NCBI GenBank assembly: GCA_043743105.1
Contig: JAYTXD010000011.1
Span: 1 to 64,000 of the forward strand
Source of the DNA: RYN-417 sp043743105
GTDB lineage: Bacteria > Patescibacteriota > Saccharimonadia > Saccharimonadales > JACDBH01
Reading direction: 5' to 3'
DNA length: 64,000 nucleotides
The notes under the pieces were generated by a model that made no database searches, was not told the DNA's origin, and worked only from the letters and a program-made list of their open reading frames with translations. Shown piece by piece: positions 16,650 through 24,491 of this stretch; position 1 is the stretch's first letter, and each line of letters begins with the position of its first letter. The translations under genes were made by a program, and so were the position numbers.

Positions 16650-16958
16650 CCTCCCCACACCATAGGCGTTGATGAAGTATTCTCGTAAATACACTTCATC
16701 CGCGCGTATAGTGTGGGGCCCACTCGAGGTTTTCCGACATATCGCTCTTAGCCTCAAAAAAACGAGGGAGGAATGCGGGGTTAAAGGGGTTAGTCCGCTC
16801 TAGAACGCTCACACTTCTAAAGGAGTGCGCAGCCAGATAAGTGGAGGGTAACAACTTGATCTGACACGTTCTAAAACAGCTAACAATCTATCTGATATAA
16901 CTCAGATAGACGTTAAATAGGGGTATAAGGTACATAAATCTCTTAAAGAGACTCACGG
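16621..16958 (-). ncRNA. Candidate structured non-coding RNA, about 338 nt
   Basis: The minus strand has a consensus promoter (TTGACA, 17-base spacer, TAAAAT) starting this interval and a textbook terminator ending it. No ORF fits between. The transcript is rich in helices: CTATCTGA/TCAGATAG near 16886-16911; TAGAACG/CGTTCTA enclosing two smaller hairpins; and near the 3' end a long rod, 16653-16664 pairing with 16707-16718 around an inner stem 16671-16681 / 16688-16700. I looked for tmRNA (no TTCGA T-arm or CCA end), RNase P RNA (no P4 consensus) and SRP RNA (no GGAAG..AGCAGC loop) and found none of them. It may be a 6S-like or lineage-specific RNA. It is divergent from dprA. Confidence 0.6.
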
Positions 16959-16964
16959 ATTGCT

Positions 16965-16993
16965 ATTTTAGCAAACTTATGACATTATGTCAA
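16965..16993 (-). promoter_or_regulatory. Consensus sigma-70-type promoter of the candidate RNA
   Basis: Minus strand: TTGACA at 16993-16988, exactly 17 bases, TAAAAT at 16970-16965. The same pair with the same spacing occurs at 20711-20739. Transcription should start near 16958. Confidence 0.75.
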
Positions 16994-17024
16994 TACTTAA
17001 ATACATTCGAGGGTTATTGTCAAT

Positions 17025-17873
17025 ATGCTAACGCTTACCGTACCAGATATACCAACCGACTTGCTGCATCTCGCGCAACCCGTTCAGAGGCTCCATGTTA
17101 TTGGAACTACATTTGACAATCTTATGAAACGCCCTAGGTTGGCAATTGTTGGAAGCCGCAAAATAACTCCATATGGCAGAGGTGTTACCGAGAGCCTTGC
17201 CAGCGGACTCGCAAGTAAAGGCGTCGTTATAGTGAGTGGGCTAGCCTTGGGCACCGATTCGATAGGACATAAGGCCTGCATCGACGCGGGCGGCCAAACA
17301 ATTGCTGTTCTGCCATCAGGCCCAGAAAAAATTTATCCCAGTATACATACCAATCTTGCCAAACAAATTGTGCAGACAGGTGGAGTGGTAGTCACAGAAT
17401 ATGACGGCACCTATCAACCGCACGTCTATGATTTTCTAAAACGCAACCGCATTGTAGCGGCATTAAGTGACGGCGTGTTAGTAACAGAAGCTGCTGCACG
17501 CAGCGGCACCCTAAACACAGCCAACCACGCGCTAGAGCTAGGGAAGCCCGTTTTTGCTGTACCTGGCAATATTACCAGCCCCTTGAGCGCTGGATGTAAT
17601 AATCTTATTAAAGCAGGCGCCATCCCAGTAACATGCGTACAAGACATATTGGATGCACTTGAGTGGCAAGACCTTGGTGCTGCGCCCAAAAAAGTACATG
17701 GTGAAACCGAAGAAGAATCTGCTATTATTGCACTTTTGGAGCAGGGCGTAACAGATGGAGCCCTCATGCTTCATAAAAGTGGGCTACAGCCGAGTCGTTT
17801 TAATCAAGCGCTCACTATGCTTGAGATTACAGGACGGATTCGCCCCACCGGAGCCAACCATTGGTCACTCTAA
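17025..17873 (+). CDS. dprA: DNA-processing protein DprA (Smf)
   Basis: 282 residues. DprA binds incoming single-stranded DNA during natural transformation and loads RecA. A Rossmann-like core is visible from about residue 37: LAIVGSRKITPYGRGV, VIVSGLALGTDSIGH, VLPSGPEKIYPSIHTNLA, FLKRNRIVAALSDGVLVTEAAARSGTLNTANHA and VFAVPGNITSPLSAGCNNLI. A short winged-helix-like C-terminus (about 220-282, AIIALLEQGVTDGALMLHKSG) follows. It lacks the N-terminal SAM domain of longer DprA proteins. No ribosome-binding site is evident at the chosen ATG. The family's presence fits the DNA uptake known or suspected in Saccharibacteria. Confidence 0.92.
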   Translation: MLTLTVPDIPTDLLHLAQPVQRLHVIGTTFDNLMKRPRLAIVGSRKITPYGRGVTESLASGLASKGVVIVSGLALGTDSIGHKACIDAGGQTIAVLPSGPEKIYPSIHTNLAKQIVQTGGVVVTEYDGTYQPHVYDFLKRNRIVAALSDGVLVTEAAARSGTLNTANHALELGKPVFAVPGNITSPLSAGCNNLIKAGAIPVTCVQDILDALEWQDLGAAPKKVHGETEEESAIIALLEQGVTDGALMLHKSGLQPSRFNQALTMLEITGRIRPTGANHWSL

Positions 17874-17890
17874 CTACACCAGCAAGCTAA

Positions 17891-17959
17891 ACTCGGGCTT
17901 ACGCGAGACTACCGAGCCGTCTGACACTGCTCGGCACACTATTTTGCGTAAGCCCGAGT
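17891..17959. mobile_element. 69-bp MITE-like hairpin element
   Basis: Begins ACTCGGGCTTACGC and ends GCGTAAGCCCGAGT, a 14-base perfect inverted repeat, with an inner pair ACCGAGC / GCTCGG. It is nearly the same sequence, in opposite orientation, as the element at 62343-62407, and equals the uninterrupted form of the element at 33036-33148. It lies between dprA and a small membrane protein gene. Confidence 0.75.
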
Positions 17960-17994
17960 AAACTTCCCAAAAGTAAGTGATACACTGCATATAT

Positions 17995-18171
17995 ATGAAA
18001 GCGCTTATTTTTATTGGCATCACCATTGGTGGTGTTATTGGTGGCCTATTAGGTCAAAAAATCGACAAAGGTAACGCCCTGGGCGCTTGGAGCCTGTTAC
18101 TTGGCGGGTTAGTTGGCCCGCTCATAGGGCTCTGGGCTGGGTACAAAGCTAGCAAATTCATGTCCGAGTAA
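17995..18171 (+). CDS. Small two-helix glycine-rich membrane protein
   Basis: 58 residues from the ATG at 17995 (MKALIFIGITIGG...). Two transmembrane helices with glycine-zipper spacing (GGVIGGLLG and LLGGLVGPLIGLWAG) are joined by QKIDKGNALGAWS. A TACACT box at 17981-17986 ends eight bases before this ATG, so I prefer it to the in-frame ATG at 17977. This architecture is common in small membrane proteins of unknown role. It stands alone between dprA and topA. Confidence 0.65.
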   Translation: MKALIFIGITIGGVIGGLLGQKIDKGNALGAWSLLLGGLVGPLIGLWAGYKASKFMSE

Positions 18172-18289
18172 AAAAACGCTGTATAATTTGCATTCGGGTT
18201 GAATATAAGGTAGGGTACATCTTTGTCGACCTAAAATATATTAAGGTAATGACAATACATATTATTTTGATAGACTAAAGAAACTAAAC

Positions 18290-20578
18290 ATGAGCAAAAA
18301 CCTCGTTATCGTTGAATCACCAGCCAAAGCCAAGACTATAGAAAAGTACTTGGGCAAAGACTATACCGTCAAAAGCAGTTTTGGCCATATTCGTGATTTA
18401 CCAAAAAAGGGCTTAAGTATTGATAAAACCAATGACTTTGCACCTACGTACGAGATTAGCCCAGAAAAAATGAAGGTTGTTGCCGAACTTAAAAAACTAG
18501 CCAAGGGGGCAGAAGTCTGGCTCGCTACCGATGAAGACCGCGAAGGAGAGGCGATAGCCTGGCACCTTGCTATGGCGCTTGGCCTTGATACCAAAAAAAC
18601 TAAACGTATTGTCTTCCACGAAATTACTAAACCAGCTATTTTGGCCGCTATCGCAAACCCCCGCCTCATCGATTTACATCTCGTGGATGCCCAGCAGGCT
18701 CGCCGTGTACTTGACCGCTTAGTAGGCTACGAATTATCTCCCGTCTTATGGAAAAAGGTCCGTGCCGGCCTTAGTGCAGGCCGCGTACAATCAGTCGCCG
18801 TACGTCTTATTGTCGAGCGCGAACGTGCCATTGCCGCGCACCAAGCCGAAAGCAGCTACAAAGTCATTGGCGATTTTTTAAGCGCTAAAGACAGTTTTAG
18901 TGCCGAGCTCGATACCAAGCCAAACACTATCGAAGAAGCGCAGAAGTTCCTCCAAAGCTGTATCGGCGCAACCTACACAGTTAAAAGTGTTATCAAAAAG
19001 CCTGGCAGCCGTAACCCTGGAGCGCCATTTATTACCTCAACCTTGCAACAAGAAGCCGCCCGCCGCTTAGGCTTTTCAGTTCGCCAGACTATGTCAGTTG
19101 CTCAGCGACTATACGAAAGTGGACATATCACCTACATGCGTACCGACAGCACCATTCTATCGAGCCTCGCAATTAACGCTGCCGAAAGCTATATCATCAA
19201 GCAATTTGGTGACAAATATCACACCTGGCGCCAATTCAAGACCAAAAATTCTAGTGCTCAAGAGGCCCACGAAGCAATCCGCCCAACCGACTTTAATACC
19301 GAGGTAGCCGGTGAAGATAATCAGCAAAAGAAGCTTTACAAGCTTATTTGGCAACGCGCACTTAGTAGTCAAATGGCCCCCGCTATTACCGATAAAACAG
19401 ATGTCAACATAACCATCTCAAACCGCCCAGAAACATTTACCGCTAAAGGCGAAATAATGGTGTTTGACGGCTTTCTACGCGTCTATGGTGGCGGCAAGGA
19501 CGATAGCCTCCTGCCAGACACTTATGAGGGTCAGAGCCTCCAGAACGAGCGTATATCTGCCACAGAGACCTTTAGCCGTGCACCGGCTCGCTATTCTGAA
19601 GCTTCACTCGTGAAAGCGATGGAAGAGATGGGTATTGGCCGTCCAAGCACCTACGCGCCGACAATTTCTACCATACAAGACAGGGGTTACATCGAAAAAC
19701 AAGATCTCGATGGAAACGAACGCGAAGTACGCAGCGCCGTTTTAACACGTGCAGAAATCACAACCGACACTATCAAAGAGCTTTATGGCGCCGACCGAGG
19801 CAAACTGATGCCCACTCCTGTCGCCGGAGTAACTACCGACTTCTTAACCAAGTACTTTGGAGCTATAGTTGACTACAATTTTACAATCAAGGCCGAAAAA
19901 GAGTTTGATGACATAGCTGACGGCAAAACCGCCTGGAATAAAATGATCAGCGAGTTTTATAACGACGACTTTAAGCCACTTATTAAAGCATCAGCTGATG
20001 TAACGCGCGCCGAAACCTCACAGTCTCGTACTTTAGGAATCGATCCAAAGAGCCAGAAGCCTATTATGGTTCGTTTCGGCCGTTATGGCCCGATGTTGCA
20101 AAAAGGTGAGACCTCCAATGAAGAAAAGCCAGCCTTTGCTCCACTGCCCAAAGAGACCACTATAGAAAACGTTACACTCGAACAAGCTCTCCCAATGTTT
20201 GACATGCCACGTCTAATTGGCAAAACTGAGGATGGCAAAGATATTTTAGGTAACATAGGTCGTTTTGGCCCATATATCCAAGTAGACAAATTATTTGTGT
20301 CGCTTAAAGAGCACGATCCGCTAACTATTACCGAGTCCGAAGCGCGTGAGCAATATGCTGAAAAACTGATACAAATTGCCGAGCGTAACATAGCCGACTT
20401 TGGTAAAATCAAGATTCTTAGAGGTCCATATGGCCCATATATTACAGACGGCCAAAAAAATGCTCGTATCGCAAAAGACATAGACCCAACACAGCTTACT
20501 GAAGCCGACGCCAAAAAAATGCTCGACGAAGCACCTATTAAAAAACGTTTTACTAAGCGCCGCCCTACTAAAAAATAA
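18290..20578 (+). CDS. topA: DNA topoisomerase I
   Basis: 762 residues. Relaxes negative supercoils by a 5'-phosphotyrosine cut. The Toprim domain (NLVIVESPAKAKTIEKYLG ... DEDREG near residues 81-86) is followed by the topoisomerase IA core with the active tyrosine in ITYMRTDS near residue 282. The C-terminal part has no zinc-finger cysteines; instead it carries repeated glycine/aromatic motifs (VRFGRYGPMLQKG, NIGRFGPYIQVD, LRGPYGPYITDG) and a basic RRPTKK end. A TATAAT box lies near 18181, giving a leader of roughly 100 bases. Confidence 0.96.
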   Translation: MSKNLVIVESPAKAKTIEKYLGKDYTVKSSFGHIRDLPKKGLSIDKTNDFAPTYEISPEKMKVVAELKKLAKGAEVWLATDEDREGEAIAWHLAMALGLDTKKTKRIVFHEITKPAILAAIANPRLIDLHLVDAQQARRVLDRLVGYELSPVLWKKVRAGLSAGRVQSVAVRLIVERERAIAAHQAESSYKVIGDFLSAKDSFSAELDTKPNTIEEAQKFLQSCIGATYTVKSVIKKPGSRNPGAPFITSTLQQEAARRLGFSVRQTMSVAQRLYESGHITYMRTDSTILSSLAINAAESYIIKQFGDKYHTWRQFKTKNSSAQEAHEAIRPTDFNTEVAGEDNQQKKLYKLIWQRALSSQMAPAITDKTDVNITISNRPETFTAKGEIMVFDGFLRVYGGGKDDSLLPDTYEGQSLQNERISATETFSRAPARYSEASLVKAMEEMGIGRPSTYAPTISTIQDRGYIEKQDLDGNEREVRSAVLTRAEITTDTIKELYGADRGKLMPTPVAGVTTDFLTKYFGAIVDYNFTIKAEKEFDDIADGKTAWNKMISEFYNDDFKPLIKASADVTRAETSQSRTLGIDPKSQKPIMVRFGRYGPMLQKGETSNEEKPAFAPLPKETTIENVTLEQALPMFDMPRLIGKTEDGKDILGNIGRFGPYIQVDKLFVSLKEHDPLTITESEAREQYAEKLIQIAERNIADFGKIKILRGPYGPYITDGQKNARIAKDIDPTQLTEADAKKMLDEAPIKKRFTKRRPTKK

Positions 20579-20601
20579 CTAACTCACGTAATAAAATACA
20601 C

Positions 20602-20610
20602 TTATCCACA
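20602..20610 (+). promoter_or_regulatory. Perfect DnaA-box match
   Basis: TTATCCACA, the consensus 9-mer, between topA and the sigma4/HARE gene. Single boxes can occur by chance; two others in the window are at 22193-22201 (TTATACACA) and 31099-31107. Confidence 0.3.
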
Positions 20611-20710
20611 ACATGGACAGGGGAGAATTTTGTTTTATGCCAATATTGCCACAAACCGTTTGTGCATTGAGCGCCATTCGATGCTACAATAACTTTGAAA
20701 TACTACAGTA

Positions 20711-20739
20711 TTGACATTTTAAAATTAAACTGTTAAAAT
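20711..20739 (+). promoter_or_regulatory. Consensus promoter of the sigma4/HARE gene
   Basis: TTGACA (20711-20716), 17 bases, TAAAAT (20734-20739). The palindrome AATACT-AC-AGTATT overlaps the region just upstream of and into the -35 box and could be an operator. A leader of about 48 bases with AAAGCGAG as ribosome-binding stretch follows. Confidence 0.7.
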
Positions 20740-20793
20740 ATTGTTATAAAGGTGTTAAAACCTACATATTTATAAAGAAAGCGAGAAATACAG

Positions 20794-21828
20794 ATGACAG
20801 ATACTACCACAGCGACTTTACCGATCGAATCTGTTGTTAAAGACGTCTTAAACACTATCGAACGTGAACGTGAGCGTGAAATCGTTTCTCGTCGTTTTGG
20901 ACTCTTTGACCGCCGTGAGACCCTAGAACAGATTGGTGAGCTACTCGGCATTACCCGCGAACGTGTTCGTCAGCTCGAAAAATCCGCAGTCACCAAATTG
21001 CAGGGTAGTGCAAGCAAAGGCGACATGCCACATATTATTGCTATCCAAGAAACTATCGTCCAAGAACTCCTTGGGATGGGCAAGGTAGCCCGTGTCAGCG
21101 ACCTTAGTGCAAAACTTTCAAATGACAACAACAAGCTGGACCAATCTCGCGTATCGTTTATTGCAATGCTGTGCCCAAAGCTCGCTGTTATCGACGAAAA
21201 TGACAGCTTTTACCACGCCGTTGGTATTGCTAGCGAACACACCGAAAAAGCTATCAAAGAGCAAGTTGGGGCAGTTGTTGAGTCTATCAAAAAAATTGGT
21301 GAACCAACCACGCCTGAAACAATTGCCGAGAAGGTCAGCGACCAAAATGTTGCGCATGTTAAAGCACTCGCTAGCGTCAGCAAACTTGTTGCCACCCTCA
21401 ATGGCCGCTGGGGCCTCACCAAATGGCCTATGGTCAATCCAAAGAACATTCGTGACAAGATCTACGTAATCTTGTTTGAAAGCGGCAAACACATGCATTT
21501 TAATGATATTGCCGCCAGTATCAAAGATTCAGCTTTCAAACGTAAAGACGTCACCACCCAGGCTATTCATAACGAGCTTATCAAAGATGATCGTTTTGTC
21601 CTTATTGGGCGCGGAATTTATGCACTCAAGGAATGGGGTTATAAAAAGGGAACTGTTGCCGATATCATCACCGAAGTCCTTAAAAAGGCCAATGAACCAC
21701 TCCACCGAGACGAAATTGTCAAACGTGTTCTAAAGAACCGCTATGTTAAAGAAACCACAATTCTTTTGAACCTGCAAGGCAAGTCACAGTTCAAGCGCGT
21801 CGCCAAAGCCACTTACGCTTTAGCCTAA
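20794..21828 (+). CDS. Sigma region 4 / HARE-HTH fusion regulator
   Basis: 344 residues. Residues about 15-75 form a sigma-70 region 4-like helix-turn-helix (EREIVSRRFGLFDRRETLEQIGELLGITRERVRQLEKSA), the part of sigma factors that reads the -35 box. There is no region 2, so it cannot act as a complete sigma factor. A middle helical region follows. The C-terminus (about 220-344) carries two HARE-HTH/RpoE-delta-like winged helices (KHMHFNDIAASI ... YALKEWGY; PLHRDEIVKRVLKNR ... YALA). Proteins of this layout recur in CPR genomes and in some bacteria as RNA polymerase-associated or -35-binding regulators. It has a strong promoter, so it is probably abundant. Confidence 0.8.
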   Translation: MTDTTTATLPIESVVKDVLNTIEREREREIVSRRFGLFDRRETLEQIGELLGITRERVRQLEKSAVTKLQGSASKGDMPHIIAIQETIVQELLGMGKVARVSDLSAKLSNDNNKLDQSRVSFIAMLCPKLAVIDENDSFYHAVGIASEHTEKAIKEQVGAVVESIKKIGEPTTPETIAEKVSDQNVAHVKALASVSKLVATLNGRWGLTKWPMVNPKNIRDKIYVILFESGKHMHFNDIAASIKDSAFKRKDVTTQAIHNELIKDDRFVLIGRGIYALKEWGYKKGTVADIITEVLKKANEPLHRDEIVKRVLKNRYVKETTILLNLQGKSQFKRVAKATYALA

Positions 21829-22435
21829 AAATGAATACAAAATACGAACAAGGTATGTGCACGTATATTTATGCAAATATGGCCCATGGGATGATCAAAA
21901 GCTAAAAACTTAATCTGTAGGCAGGGATGCATAAAATACAAAAATAAAACGGGAACTTAGGCCCAGAGGATGATCAGAATCAAGCCAACAAAAGAGCATA
22001 GAGCAATAGTAACATAACGTCGTACAATGTATATTTTGCGACTTAGTTATTACTTCAAAAGAGGATTACCTATGCCTTTACAACAGGGGTGTAGCAGCCG
22101 TCTGTCTCTGTCAATGCCTTCATCACACGTCGTATACTTAGTTAAATTTACATGCCCATAAAAACACTGCTTGTTTTATGAACTCACACTACTTATACAC
22201 ATACCGCTACAAATATTTGCTTTTTATGTATAATGCTCCTGTTATATGCTTTTCACGCACATTTCACGCTAAAAAATTTTGTGCCACTCCCCCTGCCTTA
22301 CTTCCCTGTTTTAGCTATTTGCATTTCTGCATTTTTATATTAATATATATAGTTTAATAAATAGTATGAATATAATAAACATTTTACGAACAAGCAGGGA
22401 GCAGCAGTGGGGGACTCCGTATCACCCACTAATAC
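21829..22435. other. 607-base intergenic region
   Basis: Mostly AT-rich, without a convincing large gene. It contains a near-direct repeat (GGCCCATGGGATGATCA at 21881-21897 and GGCCCAGAGGATGATCA at 21960-21976), a possible 29-codon ORF at 22072-22161, a DnaA-box-like TTATACACA at 22193-22201, and a pyrimidine-rich run near 22285. It separates the plus-strand regulator from the 3' end of the minus-strand dcw cluster. Confidence 0.4.
22072..22161 (+). CDS. Possible 29-residue ORF
   Basis: ATG preceded by AAGAGGA at a six-base spacing, and by a TACAAT box about 45 bases upstream. It encodes MPLQQGCSSRLSLSMPSSHV and nine more residues. No similarity is recognised; expression is the only real test. 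Confidence 0.2.
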   Translation: MPLQQGCSSRLSLSMPSSHVVYLVKFTCP

Positions 22436-23347
22436 CTACTTTAAAAATAACTTTTCTTCAACCCGCACATCAATATACTCTGTAGGGTTAGTACTGCTAT
22501 CTCTTACCGTCAAAAAGCCCCCTATCTGTACGCGAGCGTTCCCTGAGCTATCAGTCTTAATGTAATACGGCATATCTTTTATTCGTACATCTACTTCGTT
22601 ACCACCTGTCGGAATTGTAAGCCCAGAAATGATAAGTTGTTTTGCCTTTAGCTGGGCAGCAATATTGGTAATAAAAGCTATAGTTTCGCTGGTTAGTGCT
22701 TGATCGCCCACATGTAGCACAAGACCACTTTGATCTTGTGCTGTTAACAGACCGCTAGTTAAGCTACTAAGGAGTTGTTTTGCTTCTGCAACAATGCGAC
22801 CATTATTGTCCAGAACAAAAGCATTGGTCTTTGTAGTCAAAATAAGTGCTGGTTTACGCATATGTAGCGTCACTATCAGGCGTCGACCAATAATAGGTAG
22901 ACCAACCGTAGCTATATCAAGCTCAGGAAAGGTTTTAACAATTGCTTCCTGGGTCGTAGCGGTGTTTAACGTTACTTTACTCTTATTCTTGACCGATGAT
23001 TCAAGAATCTTAGTAATGCCTACTTTGTATTCAGCCGCCGTACGATACATCGATGCTTCACCTACAAAAATAATCCCCGGCGTCGTTGATAATGTTGTAC
23101 TGTATACTACACTTACTAAAATAGCGCTTGCAGCAATAAGAGTCGGAACCAGTCGTAGACGCTGCCACAATGCTCGCTTTTGATCGGTAAGTTGCCGTGC
23201 TCGGATGCTGTCCTCAGTACGAGGCGTGTCATTACCATAATAGGTTGGCTTGGGGCGACTAATCACACGCGTAACGGGTGAGCGCCTTGCCTGCTCTGAT
23301 TTTTTATGCTTTAGGATCTTAAGCGCCACTGTCCTGCTCCACCCCAA
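22436..23347 (-). CDS. ftsQ: FtsQ/DivIB-like division protein
   Basis: 303 residues. A basic cytoplasmic N-terminus of about 90 residues leads to one transmembrane helix (about 92-112, LRLVPTLIAASAILVSVVYS). A POTRA-like region with the typical inner block (FPELDIATVGLPIIGRRLIVTLHMRKPALIL) and a beta domain follow. FtsQ bridges early and late division proteins at the septum. Sequence is diverged, so the assignment relies on architecture and on its place at the end of the dcw cluster. The ATG at 23347 makes it overlap murG by 29 bases; no better start is visible. Confidence 0.75.
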   Translation of the reverse strand: MGWSRTVALKILKHKKSEQARRSPVTRVISRPKPTYYGNDTPRTEDSIRARQLTDQKRALWQRLRLVPTLIAASAILVSVVYSTTLSTTPGIIFVGEASMYRTAAEYKVGITKILESSVKNKSKVTLNTATTQEAIVKTFPELDIATVGLPIIGRRLIVTLHMRKPALILTTKTNAFVLDNNGRIVAEAKQLLSSLTSGLLTAQDQSGLVLHVGDQALTSETIAFITNIAAQLKAKQLIISGLTIPTGGNEVDVRIKDMPYYIKTDSSGNARVQIGGFLTVRDSSTNPTEYIDVRVEEKLFLK

Positions 23348-24491
23348 ATGTTGAGACTAATAACTTGGCCAGATCTTTTGCAGCTGTGGGCTTAGCCAGT
23401 GCTCCTAGAGCAGTGGCCAACGCTTCCCGTTTGCCTGCATTTCGCAACAAGTCATCAATAGCGTCATATAACCCTTCCCTATCGGCGTGCGCAACATGTA
23501 GTGTCATATTACTATCTGTGAGGTGTTTTGCATTTGCAGACTGATGGTCATCAGCTAGTTGTCCTGGTACCAAAATTGTCGCAACTTCTTGTTCTGCAAG
23601 CTCAGCAACAACTGTTGCAGAAGCCCGACTTACCACTACATCTGCCGCACCTGTGTAGCGATATACATCTGGCACAAAGCCTTTTACAACCACTCGCCGG
23701 CGCTCATTGGCCAGCAGTTCCTTGGCGTAGGCGTGTAGCATTTCAGTTTCATGCGAAGGCCCCACTATGTGTAGAATCCCAAGATCATGGTGATGCTGCA
23801 TCAAGCGGCCGGCAAGTGCCACAATGTCTTCGTTAAGCTGTAAAGCGCCCTGGCTACCACCAATAATGGTAACTACCTTTTTGCAGTCCGATACACCAAC
23901 AAGTGTGCGATATGAAGCAACAAGCTCAGTATTCAGTGTCTCAAACTCGGCGGCAATAGGCGTACCCGTATATACCATAGTGCCTTTTGGGTAGTTATAA
24001 AACTCTGTTGGCATACCTGTTGCGTGTAGCTTTGCCCACTTGGCAATAATTCGGTTGGCTAGGCCCGGGGTTGAGTCAGAATCATGCGTAATAAACGGAA
24101 TACCCAGATGTGCTGCTGCTAGTCCAATTGGCACCCCCACGTAGCCACCCTTAATTAATATGCCGTCGGGCTTCAACGTTTTTAACATTGAGCGAGCTTG
24201 CCCGTAGCCACGCACAACACGCCCCACGTCTCGTATATTACGGGCAAATGTTGGCACATCGAGCAAGCGCTGCAAGCGACTTAGTCCAGCATAGCGCCGG
24301 TATTTTCCTGCTTTAACTTGCCAAACTTCGTCAATTGTTGGCTCTTCCTCAAACAAATTCAAAAACTTAGCGTTTGCTTCACAGACACCTACCAGTTTGA
24401 TACTTGGGTCAAGTAGCTTTAGTTCACGAGCGACGGCGAACAGTGGTGTAATATGACCGCCGCTGCCCCCGCCCGTCAGTAGAATTGTCAT
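23319..24491 (-). CDS. murG: UDP-GlcNAc transferase MurG
   Basis: 390 residues. Adds GlcNAc to undecaprenyl-PP-MurNAc-pentapeptide, making lipid II on the inner face of the membrane. It has the N-terminal glycine motif LLTGGGSGGHITPL, GGYVGVPIGLAA and THDSDSTPGLANRI, and the C-terminal sugar-nucleotide domain with GGSQGALQLNE and SRASATVVAELAE. It is slightly longer than E. coli MurG (355). AGGAGA lies eight bases before the ATG. The gene overlaps the end of ftsW by 68 bases, an unusually long overlap. Confidence 0.95.
   Translation of the reverse strand: MTILLTGGGSGGHITPLFAVARELKLLDPSIKLVGVCEANAKFLNLFEEEPTIDEVWQVKAGKYRRYAGLSRLQRLLDVPTFARNIRDVGRVVRGYGQARSMLKTLKPDGILIKGGYVGVPIGLAAAHLGIPFITHDSDSTPGLANRIIAKWAKLHATGMPTEFYNYPKGTMVYTGTPIAAEFETLNTELVASYRTLVGVSDCKKVVTIIGGSQGALQLNEDIVALAGRLMQHHHDLGILHIVGPSHETEMLHAYAKELLANERRRVVVKGFVPDVYRYTGAADVVVSRASATVVAELAEQEVATILVPGQLADDHQSANAKHLTDSNMTLHVAHADREGLYDAIDDLLRNAGKREALATALGALAKPTAAKDLAKLLVSTFGVEQDSGA

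Noticed and set aside
16621..16958. tmRNA, RNase P RNA or SRP RNA
   Set aside because: No TTCGA T-arm/CCA end, no P4 consensus and no SRP tetraloop/AGCAGC motif were found on either strand; kept as unassigned RNA.
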